A DNA stretch of 64,000 nucleotides. Source: Blumeriella jaapii (taxonomy: Eukaryota > Ascomycota > Leotiomycetes > Helotiales > Drepanopezizaceae). Positions 21,263-33,273 of this stretch are shown in pieces. The notes under the pieces were generated by a model. That model made no database searches and was not told where the DNA came from. It saw nothing but the letters and a program-made list of their open reading frames with translations. The stretch lies in NCBI GenBank assembly GCA_009599575.1, contig VWND01000076.1, forward strand, positions 1 to 64,000. Reading direction: 5' to 3'. The position numbers were made by a program, and so were the translations under genes. Positions within the stretch are counted from its first letter, which is position 1. Every line of letters starts with the position of its first letter.

Positions 21263-21995
21263 ATCTTCAAAACATTGCGTTGTATGTTACAACGAAACAC
21301 ATCACAGACAAAAATGTTCTTGCCCTATGTTTATTCACAGGACGTGATGTTATTATGACCTGCTTGAAAGCAAGGTATTAATTAGAACAAACAGACTTGA
21401 TATAGGTACGCAGTGGACGTCTAGCAACGGAAAACGTAGCATCAAAACCAAGATTCAAATCATCAGAGCGAAATAAACGAATGTGCAGTGAACACCTACC
21501 TACCTACCTACCTACAAACCAATCTCAGTTACAAGCGTGGAAACCTATTATTGTACTTACGGGCTTCACAAGTGAGATTTTGTCCGTTGAATTTGGATGG
21601 TCGATGCTGACCAAGCATGTCGATAGACGGGGTTATTCAATTGCGCAGGAGTGTAAGGAGCTAGATAGACATCTCTGCCGATGTTCGACAAAAGGATTCG
21701 TTGCAGCTTGCGCAAAAACGGGTGCGCGACGAGCGACGTGCTTAGCACAGGCTATGGAAAAGGTACAGAATTTGCATGTGGCAACAAAAAGTGGGCATTG
21801 TATCAATGTTGTTATATCAGAGACCGAGTTTGAGGAGGTTCGTGGCTTCTGTGAGGTAGGTAGCGATGGCGCTTTCCTGAAGGCCCAGGACGTTGTTGGG
21901 AGATGAGGGAATGGCAGCGTAGATGTGGATGGGAAATAATACCATACGATACTTGGCACTTATTCACAAGCCGCCTGTACTGTACAGAACACACC

Positions 21996-23251
21996 TTACA
22001 ATTTCGCCCTCTCCTTTGACTCCTCTCTAGCTCTCTGCACATGTTCCCAGGCCAGCTGACCCATCGGGTGCCTAGCCAGCCCATTATCCCTCGCCTTCGC
22101 GCTACTCGCCTGTCGAAGGGCATACCGCGCGGCAATACCTTGGAAAATACAAGTCAACCTGAAAAAACTAAATGACACTCCCCAGGGCAGCTCAGGGCTT
22201 GGGTCCCAGCCAGCGACCTCGGCATACCATTTCACAATGTCATGCTCGGCTGGAAGACCTTCAGTAACACCTTCCTTGAAGCCAGGCGTTGGCTTGATAT
22301 CCGGGGAGTCTTTTAGATAGTATGGTGTGATGAGATTGACGAGATCAGATAGTGGGTGTCCAATAGTGGACATCTCCCAGCTGGAAACACGTCAGAGGCC
22401 GTGGGCACGGATTAAGCGGAACAGGCTTACTCTAGGATGCCAATCACCCTCGGCTCAGTTTGTGAAAGACCAGGTTGTCGATCTTGTAATCGCCATGGAC
22501 AGGCTGACCTCTGTCTTTGGGTTGGCAATTCTTGTCCCTGAAGAACTCTAGTATTTCATCGGTGTGCGGTATCTGCCCAACCGGCTCGTCTGTTTCTACG
22601 TCCCTCGCAGCTGCTTGCGCTTTGCTTATGGTGCTGAACGTTTTGATTTGGCGGTCATAGAATCCAGACGGCTTTCCGAAGTTCTCCAGCCCGACGTCTT
22701 TAGGATTGATTCGGTGTAGCTTTGCTAATGTCCGGACTGCATCATGCCACCTGAATACCGTCAGCGGCCAATCCCTCTGTTTCCGGAATACCTGCTTGCT
22801 CACATCTCCGTCCTCTCGGCAGGCGTCACACCCGGGATAGTTGGATCCTCGATGATCCTCCCATCCAGAAACTCCATGATGTAAAAGGGGGTTCCGACAA
22901 TGCTATCGTCTTCGCAGAGACAGTACGCGATCGGGACCGGCACATCGGTTTTCTCCAGGGCGTGGATGACCTTGTACTCCCGCTCGACTTGGTGCGCCGT
23001 CTTGGAGACCAGCTTTCCCGGGGGCTTCTTGCGCATCACAAATTTCGCTCCATCACTCGCGGTTAGCTGGTACGTGGGATTCGATTGCCCAAATCCGAAC
23101 TGCCGCAGTCATTAGCTAACACCGAAGTGCTTCGACAGGCCGGCTGGCTTACCTGCTTCACATCGATGGGAACCTTGATCTGGGGGGCATTCTTGGTGAT
23201 ATATCGCTCAAGCGATTGCACGTCGATGGGCTGTCTCACGACACCGGCCAT
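21996..23251 (-). CDS. APH/ACAD11-like phosphotransferase (kinase fold), with an apparent frameshift
   Basis: Four exons on the minus strand: 23251-23153, 23099-22804, 22750-22431 and 22380-21996. The product is a stand-alone aminoglycoside-phosphotransferase-fold protein of about 366 residues. It resembles the N-terminal kinase domain of ACAD10/ACAD11, which in animals phosphorylates 4-hydroxyacyl-CoAs; the fungal substrate is unknown. Motifs: nucleotide-loop region [12 protein letters not shown] with FVMRKKPPG, Brenner loop [14 protein letters not shown], and the metal-binding segment that should read [19 protein letters not shown]. Between FHK and TEPRV the frame breaks at an A3 run (plus-strand TTT at 22459-22461). 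One missing A restores the conserved frame, and the next exon then joins in phase. As written the protein would stop at 22444. It lies in tandem upstream of nothing else; UTP12 is 435 bases away on the same strand. Confidence 0.85.
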
Positions 23252-23685
23252 TGCGAGTTCTGTAGTGAGCGGGGGACAGTTGTATTGCTGGCTTTCGGCA
23301 TCGTGATTGTGTGGAGGGGAATGAGGTGGGTTGAGGTTTGGGCTACGCCTGTGCAGCAGCAGCTGAGGAGCCTCGGTCCGACTATCTTAGAGGCATGGTT
23401 CAGTAAGGCGCAAAAAGTGTCTGCACCCCCAGTAGGCTTGGATTCCCGGGCTAAGGAGAAAAACCTCTGACCCGGCTGTTGAATCGACGACGGACGACTA
23501 ACGACGGGAAGTAAACATTCGTCTTGCCCAGACTCCGGACAAACAATCTCACTCGTTGCAGATTCTTGTCTCGTCCCGTAGATAGTTTTCGCCATCAAAG
23601 TACAGCCATTTGAGGCCATCATTGTGGCCATCATACGCATTCGGCTGCGCGTTCCCCCCCCCCCCCCCCCCCCCCCATTCGCCGC
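23252..23685. other. Spacer between UTP12 and the APH-type gene
   Basis: About 430 bases that serve as 3' flank of UTP12 and upstream region of the kinase gene (both minus strand). A 23-base poly-C run lies 9 bases from the UTP12 stop codon. No gene is seen. Confidence 0.6.
23654..23676. repeat. Poly-C run (about 23)
   Basis: Pure C homopolymer immediately downstream of UTP12 (G-run in its transcript). Length may be inexact in the assembly. Confidence 0.9.
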
Positions 23686-26608
23686 TCATGCTATCTGTAC
23701 AAAACCACGCTTTTTCTTTGCTTCAGGCTCCTGCTTCCACGTCTCCTCGTCGACATAATTGACTCCTTTCTCAGCCAAGTGGGAGCCGATCACACGCAAG
23801 GCCGCCAGGTTGAACCCCATCTCATCCTTCTGCCGTTGTAGAGACCTCCGTAAGTTCACCCTGATGTCTTCTAGTACAGGCCGCATTGTTTTACTCGCAA
23901 CGATTTGGCGATGGTGAGTCCGGAGCATGAACAAATGTATCCGACATGCCAGAAAGATGTTCATCGACCTTGTCGCGAATATGTGAATGAATGTAAACAA
24001 GCTAGGCAGCGTGGAGAAAGGCAACACCAGTAAGGCGTCTTGAAGTGCAGCAGCTTTGATGCTTTGCAGGACATTCAGCACATGCTGCTCGGCACTGATC
24101 CCTCCGAGAGCCATGTACAGTGGATTCCGAGAGGGTGGAGCGATATTGGGCTGGTCTTGTTTTGCCAGCTCCCATTCGGCTACCACCGCCAGGTCTGCCA
24201 TTCCAAGTTCAAGGGCTTCGGCTATTTTTTCACCAGCAGTGAGGGTCTCGCTTGTATGCTTCCCCACGTCTCCAAACTCCGCGTCGTCGTCGTTGTCCTT
24301 CTCGGGTCCAAGCGAGGTCAGGAGAGTATTCTCGTAGAGTTCCTCGAGCTCCTTCTCCTTCTCTTCCTCCAGAAATATCTGCTCGTCGGTCTGCTCCCAC
24401 ACCCGGATGCTCTTGTCGTGACTTGCACTCACGAGAAAATCCCCAGTCTTGCTCACAGCTAGAGCCCAAACCTCGCCATGATGGCCATCTAGCCTCTGGA
24501 TTTGCTCGAACTTGTCACCGTCCCAATATCTGATCATCTTATCCTTACTACTGCTGAAAAAATGGTGTCCGTGGCCGTCCTGATTATGAGGAACGAAGAC
24601 GACCTGGAGGATACTGTCCTGATGAGCGAAAAAAGTCTTGTGACAATCTCCGAACTCCAAACCCCAGAGTCGGACACTCTTGTCGGCAGAACAAGTTACG
24701 ATCAGCTTGCTGTCGAAGGAAATGTCCATGTTCAGGACCGGCAGTTTGTGACCATACAGGTTCAGAAAAAGCTTCAAGGAGTCCACGAAGAAGACTTTGA
24801 CCGTGCTATCCAGGAGCGCAACTGCAAGTAGCCTTGCATCCGGGGAGAAGCGTACACTCAGAATGTCGTCAGCGACCTTTAGTGTGCGTTTATGGGCGAG
24901 CTTGAAGCGTGGCGTGGTCCGTTTCGTTCCCGGAATCTCTTCCTGGACAACCTCGAAATTCCAGAATTTCGCAGTCTTATCTGCACTTCCAGACACCAGC
25001 GACCTTCCATCCGGATGTACCTGCAACGACCATATAGAGCCTTCATGAGCCTCTACTTGGCCAATTTTGGCAGCCGAGGCAATGTCAAACAGCTCCAGCT
25101 CCCCGGACTTAGTTCCAACCACCACAATCTTATCGCCAGGTACAAAGGTGCAACACAAAGCATAGCCGCATTCAAATGTGCGGATACATGTCCTCGTCCG
25201 CACGTTCCAGATTTTCAGACCGCCGTTGGAGGCCGACGCAAGCATTCTGTCGTCGGAACTGAGAGCAAGTGATCTGATATCTGCTCTATGGCCCGCCAAG
25301 TCAACAGCTAGTGATCTCGAGTATTCTGGCATCTCTTCGCTTTTCGTTTTCTTCGACTTCTCCTTGACAGGCACGGAATAGACCTCCAGCTGGTTATTGT
25401 TTGTCGCCACCAGAAATTGTATCGGTTTTGAAGATTTGGTCTTGATCCAGTCCATGGAGCGGACTTTACCACCAGTTCTAACAATCACGTACGGGACAAA
25501 AATATCTGTGATCTCGGCAGTCGAAATATCTCCATGTTCATCCGCATCCTCGTCCCCATCCGTCTTTTCCCCCGTAGCCGCTTTCTTTTCACGTCTTCTT
25601 TTACGCTTTCGCGTCAGAACTCTCTTGACTTCTTCCTCGGACCGTATTCTCCAGACCTCAACTGCCTTCTCGGACCCGTGGACTGTGAAGTAATCCTGGC
25701 GTGGGTGAAAGCTGACCTCCAAGGCTTTGTCCTTGCCTTGGCCACGTAGCACGCCTCTTCTTTTCAAGAAATGCTTCTCTGCAAAATCGTTCGTACTCAT
25801 TGAGAATTCGGCCAGTTTAAGACTATCAATAGACCACACTGTAAGTTCCCCATCATTCCCGGCCGTTATACAGCCAGCTCCATCTGGCGATACACCTAGT
25901 GCCCAACACTCTCCATTGGTCTGCGCGGTGTGCGTTTCAATACAATGCCGGGATGTCACGTCCCAGAGTTTGATCAGTGAATCCTTTCCAGTCGACAGGA
26001 GGAAGCCTTCCGAGGTATTGGGATCTTGGAAAGCAACCACGGCGGCTTCCCCATCTTCATCCGTGGCCTGCTGTGCCTCTGGCTGGACGAAATGGAGGCC
26101 GGTGATCCCATCCTTGTGGCCCCTCAACTTTACGATTCCCACTTCGGCAACCAAGTCCCATAGGATGATATCGGTATCTTTGGAGCCGCTGGCCAGCCTC
26201 GTGCCGGAGTTATCGAAGACCAGGCGTGTGATGGCGGAACGATGCCCATTGAAGCTGACTATGAGGGTCGCGATCTTGGAATCCCACAGCCGTATGCTTC
26301 CATCATCGTGACCCACGGCAAATATGTCCTTGTCGGCCTTGCTTTGCGCAATGGCAGTTACCTGCGCCTTGCTGCCCGTGCCGGCCCATCGACTGACAAG
26401 CTCGCCCTTCTTGATATCCCAACATAGTACCTCCTCGTTTGCCGCAGCGACCGCGAGGCCAGTGCTCCGCGCAGATTCGCGCCACACGACATTCGAGGTA
26501 CTCGAGGTTACCAGTCCGAAGGTCTTGGAGTGTTCATATTTTCTGCCGAGCTTAGTTGCACTTCAATGTCAGGATGAGCGCCGGATCTTACAGATAAGAC
26601 TTGACCAT
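23686..26608 (-). CDS. UTP12: U3 snoRNP protein Utp12/Dip2 (WDR3)
   Basis: Two exons: 26608-26592, only 17 nt coding MVKSYL with the start codon, and 26542-23686. Intron 49 nt (donor GTAAGA, acceptor CGGCAG). The product has 957 residues, close to yeast Utp12. It starts MVKSYLKYEHSKTFG, the family's usual N-terminus, followed by tandem WD40 repeats forming two propellers (units such as GHDDGSIRLWD, SGSKDTDIILWDL, SGSADKTAKFWNF, TCSADKSVRLWGL, SASHDKSIRVWE). A charged linker with a Lys/Arg cluster (RKRKRRREKK) sits inside, and the C-terminal Utp12 helical domain covers about residues 780-910. Utp12 is part of the UTP-B module of the small-subunit processome, acting in the nucleolus. It is divergent from ARPC2. 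Confidence 0.95.
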
Positions 26609-26900
26609 CTTTACATGCTGTAGGCGCGGGGCGTCAGGTATGGTTTGAACAGGGCAAGAATGGGAGGACTGAGGGTTGTGTAGTCGATCCAATGTTGAAC
26701 TCCTCCAGCTTGGGCGTTGGGTTTTTTTCTTCACGAAATCTTGTTATCGGATCTTTAGCGCTGGCGATAAGCTCCAACGTCGTAAGCGGTTTAGTCCGTC
26801 GCGTCAACGCAAAAAGCAGCCCCGCCATACGTTGGGTGGCATCCGAAACAGCGACAGCGACAGCATCTTCTGGTGACCTTCATACGCACACCCACACACA
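26609..26900. promoter_or_regulatory. Divergent promoter UTP12 / ARPC2
   Basis: Only 292 bases separate the two start codons, so both genes share this upstream region. A short AC-rich stretch (CACACCCACACACA) lies just before the ARPC2 ATG. No specific factor site can be assigned. Confidence 0.6.
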
Positions 26901-28116
26901 ATGCTTCTCCTCGACTACCAAAATGTCCTGATTCAATCAGTGCTCACTGAGCGATTTTCGGGGTGATTCCGCCTAGTCCCCCATCCCCTCTTCATCTCCG
27001 AACTCCCCCACTAACCCGTGTGCAAGTGCTGCCCCAGTAAACATCGACCAAACGGTCTCAGACTTTGACGGCGTCACTTTCCACATTTCTACCCCCGAAA
27101 CGAAGTCGAAGATCGTCGTTTCCATACAAGTCAGATGCTATAATGAGCTGTTGAAGTATGGGGCGCAACAAGTGCTGGAGCGCGAATATGGCCCATACGT
27201 GATTGCGCCGGAGAGCGGGTACAACTTCTCCGTCCAGATCGACTTGGAGAATCTTCCTGAGGAGAAAGGTTAGATGCTTCGGGCAGCTGAACACCGAATA
27301 GGCACTGACCTGCCCACAGAAGCCAGAGATGACTTGATCAGACGGACGTCCTTGCTGAAGCGTAACGCCATGGCAGCCCCGTTCGAGCACGCATTTGACG
27401 AACACCATAAGCTGGCAGAAGAGGCCGCCAAATTCACGTCGGAGGAGGCCCCTCAAGGAGTCCGGGAAGGTGGAGAAGTGATGGCTATCCACTACCGTGA
27501 CGAAGAAGCTATCTTCATCAAAGCCAGCCACGACCGAGTCACAGTCATCTTCAGCACGATATTTCGAGAGGAGACGGATAGGGTCTTTGGCAAGGTGTTC
27601 ATTCAAGAATTCGTGATGCGCGGAGGAGAGCAATCCAAAATGCTCCACAGGTCTTGTTCAGAACAGACCCGCCCTTAGAGCTTCAAAACGTGCCGGGTGT
27701 CAAAGATTCCGGCAATGGGGAAATAGGATATGTTACTTTTGGTAAGAGCTTTGCATAGTTTTTGAACGTCAAGCTGAATCTTGAATAGTTCTTTTCCCCA
27801 GGCATCTGACCCGCCAACGACGAGACGATGTTATATCGCATATTCAAACCTTCCGAGACTACTTCCACTACCACATCAAGGCCTCCAAGGTACACATTTC
27901 CGCCAAGACTACTCATCTTCCCAATGTCTAACTAAACATAGGCGTATATCCACTCCCGAATGCGTAGACGTACAGCCGATTTCCTGCAAGGCATGTTGTG
28001 TAGCTCCCTCGAGATTGTTCTGATGCTAACTCCGGACAGTCCTACGGAGAGCCCGCCCCGAGAACGAAGAGAAAGAGAGGAAGACTGCCAGTGGAAGAAC
28101 TTTCAAACAGGGTTGA
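26901..28116 (+). CDS. ARPC2: Arp2/3 complex subunit 2 (p34-Arc/ARC35), with an apparent frameshift
   Basis: Six exons: 26901-26962, 27027-27268, 27320-27741, 27789-27889, 27942-27990 and 28040-28116. With one base restored, the product is 317 residues, normal for the family. Signatures: MLLLDYQNVLIQSVLTERF at the N-terminus, VTFHISTPETKSKIVVSI, then HYHIKASKAYIHSRMRRR and the C-terminal VLRRARPENEEKE (joined across the last intron). ARPC2 with ARPC4 forms the structural core of the actin-nucleating Arp2/3 complex at cortical actin patches. In exon 3 the run IQEFV should continue DARRRAIQNAPQVLF, but a base is missing near 27615 (GTGATG for GTGGATG), which would give early termination at 27678. 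The first acceptor is CAAG and the last intron is GC-AG. Confidence 0.9.
27991..28039 (+). other. GC-AG intron of ARPC2
   Basis: Donor CAAG|GCATGT, branch GATGCTAAC, acceptor GGACAG; 49 nt, phase 1. The nearby GTTGTG donor would put the conserved VLRRARPENEE ending out of frame, so the GC donor is preferred. Confidence 0.75.
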
Positions 28117-29585
28117 CTGAATTGGAGGTGATGGTGAGGCTTCGTGAAACACAAAGTACTGATGTATCCTTCATCGTGGCTCCCTGGGGATTCAACCAGA
28201 ATACAAATCGGCACCGAGTCTCGCTCGTGACCTAAATGCCCAGATTCCACTCCTCAGATTTCAGATGAAACACAGCCTCCCCCAGCGAATATCCACCTTA
28301 GCCTTCATGTACATTGATGTGTAAAATCCACCACCGAACTGCACTACAGTCAATCTTGTGTGTCTCCCAGCAATAGCAAAGAATGGTGACTACTTGGTGT
28401 GATCGATTTTCCTTTGGTTCCTTCTGTCTTTCTTATCCTTCTCCTTCTTAGATTTTGCCGTTGCAATATTTCGTTATCGTTTTATCTCGGCCTTTTGCTC
28501 TTCCGGTGTGAGAATTTCAAAGGCTGCTGGAGTCGCAACAGCTGCGGGCTTGAATCTCAGTCGTTCTTTCATCCATGTGCTTATCATCCCTGAGGCTGTT
28601 ATTGGGTTTGGTAGTAAGGAAAGCTTCTCGAAGTTATAGGAGTCCTGCCCGTATGGACTTACTTGTATTCTTACATGTTGGCAGACGTATGTCTAAGCTT
28701 CCGGTTTGCGTGCCATGGTCTTGCGATGCAAAGAGTTGCCTGCCAAGCAAGTGTGTTTGCTAATGCAGCCAGCCAGCCACCTTGTCCAAATCCTTTTCAA
28801 TTCATAGGGCAATGTATCTCTCTTCACACTAGAATCTTCGCTTTGATTAAATGCTCTAATTAGTAATTGCAATGATTGGTTGTCACTCATGTTTACCGGC
28901 CAAGCTGGATGTACACTGTCTGCTCTTGGCCACCAAATTTCATAAGCCACATCTCAAGCCCTTATTACAATACGCTGTGTTAGGCTTGCTACAGCAGTAA
29001 CTCGAACATCCAATTACATGAAGATCGAAACAATTGAGAGTATGCCCCCTGAATTAAACCAAACAATCGTAGTAATAGCATGTGTCTTCTCCCGTCTGCA
29101 AAGTTACCAGTGAGTCGACGTCGGCTTCGGACAGCAGAAGAATTGTTCAAGATAGTATGATGAGAGATGTAAGAGGCGGTGCTTATCGCCCTCGCTATGC
29201 AGTTAGGCATGTCAATGTTAGGAAGTGATGGAGATGAATGGGAAAAGTGTTCCGCAATTATTTCAGCGTTGAATTCCACGAATCGGACCTGTCACTTGTA
29301 ATCCTCTCAGGCAAAAATGAATTGAGGATACAGAGTGAGTGTTAAGCTAGATATAAGCTACATTAGAAGATCCCGTGCAGATTCACAGCGTATCCTAAGT
29401 TTTCTTTATTGCTACTGTATATAATTTTCGTAGGTAAACGACCCTGCTTACGAGGTTTCGATCTTTTCCCTTTTCACGTGACAAACACGCTAATCCCCGC
29501 CTCGGACACATCTTTATCAAACCGAACCGCGACCAACCGAACCGCAGGAGCCTCAAGACAACCGTGATCCAGATCGCAAGTCACA
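28117..29585. other. Intergenic spacer between ARPC2 and SF3B1
   Basis: About 1.47 kb, more A+T-rich than its neighbours. Short frames on both strands (for example 28399-28593 +, 28989-29279 -) have no domain, no family pattern and poor codon structure. It probably holds the ARPC2 3' end and the SF3B1 promoter; a CACGTG core lies in TTCACGTGACAA near 29476. Confidence 0.55.
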
Positions 29586-32500
29586 ATGTCTGATACCGAC
29601 TTCGACACAATCAGGAAGCTCCAGGCAGAGCGGAATGCCGCTTTCTCGAACAAGAAGGGGTCGAAGACATTTGATCCGTCTAATCAGCGAACGGATGTCT
29701 CCACCAAGGCCTCCCTGACGGAGAACTTCGACACTGCCCTCTACGGCGACGGGGGCGACAAGTTTGCAGGTTACAACACGTCGATTGCCGTGGCAGATGG
29801 AGACGATGATGACGAGATGGATGGGGGAGAGGACAACAGCAGACGATTGGTAGGCCAGTATACTGCTACGAGCAGCCAGATGAACGAATTTTCCCGTGGC
29901 ATTGGAGTCGAGGAAGAGGACATCCTTCTAGGCCGAGAGAAGAGCGCAAGAATCGCCGATCGCGACCGACTATCAAAAGAAACGATTTAATCGAGCCCTG
30001 ACTCCGACTAGAGCCGACCCGTTCGCAGCCAATGCACAAGACAGTGCCACGGAAGGTGGCGATAGCTATCGCGATGTCATGGCCAGGAGGGATTTGGAGA
30101 AGGAAGAAGAGCGTGTTCGGAGAGCAATCGAAGAAAAGGCAGCAAATGGGGACGTTGTGCATCACGAGGCTACGCTGGCCAAAGATGGTAGTGGCTCGCC
30201 AAATGACAAAGAGAGTAAGGAAGCTGGCTCTACGGACGCTGTCAGTACTGGCCGAAAGAGAAAGCAACGATGGGATGTCGCCTCGGAAACCACGGACACT
30301 GTCTCTCAACCCTCAGAAGCGAAGACCAAGCGCTCGAGATGGGACCAAACACCAAGCATTGGAGGGATACCGGGCGTTGAAGAGACCCCTAGAAAGAGAT
30401 CTCGATGGGATCAGGCTCCAGCTGCAACACCTATTGGAAACCAGGGACTGGCTACTCCCATGCACCCGTCCCAAATGGGAGGCCCTGTTATGCCAAGTAC
30501 ATTTGGAACGGACATTTCGATGCGAAATGCCTGGCTGTCGGATGAAGAACTGGATATGATGCTTCCGACCGAAGGCTACAAGATTCTCGAGCCTCCGCCA
30601 GGATATGCACCCATTAGAACTGCTGCGCAGAAGCTCATGGCAACTCCGGTCCCCGCCAGCGGCTCAGGTGGTTTTGGAGGGTTCATGATGCAGGAGCCAG
30701 ACAGCGCAAGAACTAGTGGTAAACAGCTTCCGAACGAAATACCTGGAGTTGGAGATCTACAATTCTTTAAGGCCGAGGACATGGCTTATTTTGGTAAACT
30801 CACGGATGGAAGTGACGAGAACAGTATGACAGTTGACGAACTGAAGGAGCGAAAAATCATGAGATTGCTTCTGAAGGTCAAGAACGGTACTCCGCCGATG
30901 CGCAAGACCGCTCTTCGCCAGCTCACCGACAACGCTCGCCAATTTGGGGCTGGGCCCCTTTTCAACCAAATTCTCCCGCTGCTTATGGAAAAAACCCTGG
31001 AAGATCAGGAGAGACATTTGCTAGTCAAGGTTATCGACAGAGTGCTTTACAAGCTCGACGAACTTGTCCGGCCCTACGTTCACAAGATTTTGGTCGTCAT
31101 TGAGCCTCTGCTTATTGATCAAGACTACTACGCAAGAGTGGAAGGCCGAGAGATCATTTCCAACCTTAGTAAGGCCGCTGGTCTTGCACACATGATCAGT
31201 ACTATGCGACCAGATATCGACCATGTTGATGAGTACGTTCGAAACACTACCGCACGAGCGTTCGCCGTAGTCGCTTCCGCGCTTGGTATACCTGCGCTTC
31301 TTCCATTCCTGAGAGCCGTCTGTCGCAGCAAAAAGTCGTGGCAGGCAAGACACACCGGGGTGAAGATTGTTCAACAGATCCCTATTCTAATGGGATGTGC
31401 TGTTCTTCCCCATCTCAAGGGCCTCGTTGACTGCATTGGCGGGTGTTTGAACGATGACCAGACCAAGGTTCGAACTGTGACCAGTTTGGCCATCGCGGCT
31501 CTGGCCGAGGCTGCCAGCCCTTACGGTATCGAGAGCTTCGAGGATATTTTGCATCCATTATGGAGCGGAGCTAGAAGGCAGCGCGGAAGAGGTCTCGCTG
31601 GTTTCCTCAAAGCAGTCGGATACATCATACCCTTGATGGACGAAGAATTTGCCAATTACTATACCAGCCAAATTCTCGAAATCTTGTTGAGAGAATTCTC
31701 TTCTCCAGACGAGGAGATGAAGAAGGTCGTCCTCAAAGTGGTTTCACAATGTGCCAGCACTGATGGGGTAACATCTGGCTACCTCAAAGAGAACCTGCTT
31801 GATGAGTTTTTCAAATGTTTTTGGGTCCGTCGAATGGCGCTGGACAAGCGAAATTACAGACAAGTCGTGGAAACCACGGTCGATCTTGGCCAGAAGGTTG
31901 GTGTCAGTGAGATTGTGGAGAGAATCGTCAACAACTTGAAGGATGAGAGCGAGGCCTACCGAAAGATGACTGTGGAGACGATTGAAAAGGTCGTTGCGAG
32001 CTTGGGCGCCGCAGATATCGGCGAAAGACTGGAGGAACGTCTCATTGATGGTATCTTGGTGTCTTTCCAGGAGCAGAGTGTGGAGGACATCGTGATGCTC
32101 AACGGTTTCGGCACGGTTGTCAACGCATTGGGTACGCGTTGCAAACAGTACCTTCCTCAGATCGTCAGTACTATTTTATACCGCCTCAACAACAAGTCTG
32201 CAACGGTTCGTCAACAATCGGCTGATTTGATCTCACGAATTGCAATGGTCATGAAACAGTGTGGCGAAGATGCTCTGATGGCCAAGCTCGGCGTGGTGCT
32301 CTACGAATATCTCGGAGAAGAGTATCCTGAAGTACTGGGATCGATTCTGGGTGCCCTTCGGTCTATCGTATCGGTCGTTGGTATCAACCAGATGCAACCG
32401 CCCATTAAGGATCTCCTTCCACGACTGACACCTATTCTTCGAAACCGGCACGAAAAATGTCAAGAGAATTGCGTCGATTTGGTAGGACGTATCGCAGATC

Positions 32501-33273
32501 GTGGCCCTGAGAGTGTCAATGCGAGAGAATGGATGAGAATTTGCTTTGAATTGCTCGATATGTTGAAGGCTCACAAGAAGGGTATTCGACGAGCAGCTAA
32601 CAACACGTTCGGTTTCATCGCCAAAGCTATTGGTCCTCAAGATGTGTTGGCCACCCTTCTCAACAACCTCCGCGTGCAGGAACGTCAATCCCGGGTCTGC
32701 ACAGCCGTTGCAATTGGTATTGTTGCTGAGACTTGCGCGCCATTCACAGTTCTGCCGGCTCTCATGAACGAGTACCGAGTTCCTGAATTGAACGTCCAGA
32801 ATGGTGTTCTCAAGTCGCTCTCGTTCCTTTTCGAATACATTGGAGAAATGGCCAAGGATTATGTGTATGCAGTCACACCACTTCTCGAGGATGCTCTCAT
32901 CGATCGTGACCAGGTGCATCGTCAAACTGCTGCAGCAGTAGTTAAGAGTTGCGCCCTCGGAGTCGTCGGTCTTGGCTGCGAGGACGCAATGGTCCATCTC
33001 CTCAACCTTTTGTGGCCAAACCTTTTCGAAACGAGTCCCCACGTCATCGACCGTATCATCGAAGCCATCGAAGCCATCAGAATGGCCGTTGGACCGGGGA
33101 TTGTCATGAACTACATATACGCGGGGCTGATGCATCCAGCACGCAAAGTTCGCGAGCCCTACTGGAAAATCTACCGCTCTACCTACGTTCAGGTTGCAGA
33201 TGCCATGGTCCCTTACTACCCGAACTTGGATGATGAGAAGATGCACCGACCGGAACTGGCAATCTTCATTTGA
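29586..33273 (+). CDS. SF3B1: Splicing factor 3B subunit 1 (SF3B1/Hsh155), with an apparent 2-nt deletion
   Basis: One continuous coding block once a break near 29964-29966 is bridged; 1229 residues. The U2 snRNP subunit clamps the branch-site helix and pre-mRNA and contacts U2AF65. N-terminal part: [19 protein letters not shown], an acidic segment, then three ULM-like Trp motifs [15 protein letters not shown] and RSRWDQAP (about residues 224, 249 and 269), and [11 protein letters not shown]. From about residue 410 to the end it is HEAT repeats ([20 protein letters not shown] and [20 protein letters not shown] regions, ending [20 protein letters not shown]). The frame breaks after RIADR: the expected continuation [20 protein letters not shown] is present two bases out of phase, consistent with loss of one GA/AG pair. 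No intron signals explain it. It sits downstream of ARPC2 on the same strand. Confidence 0.93.

Larger units (their letters stand above)
19879..21995. other. Intergenic region between convergent RING gene and APH-type gene
   Basis: About 2.1 kb with a GGAGA array (20742-20822), a poly-A29/G8 tract (21224-21262), a CCTA microsatellite (21498-21514) and TACTGTAC words near 21975. A minus-strand frame ending near 19972 could encode a short protein (listed separately). Nothing else has coding support. Confidence 0.5.
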
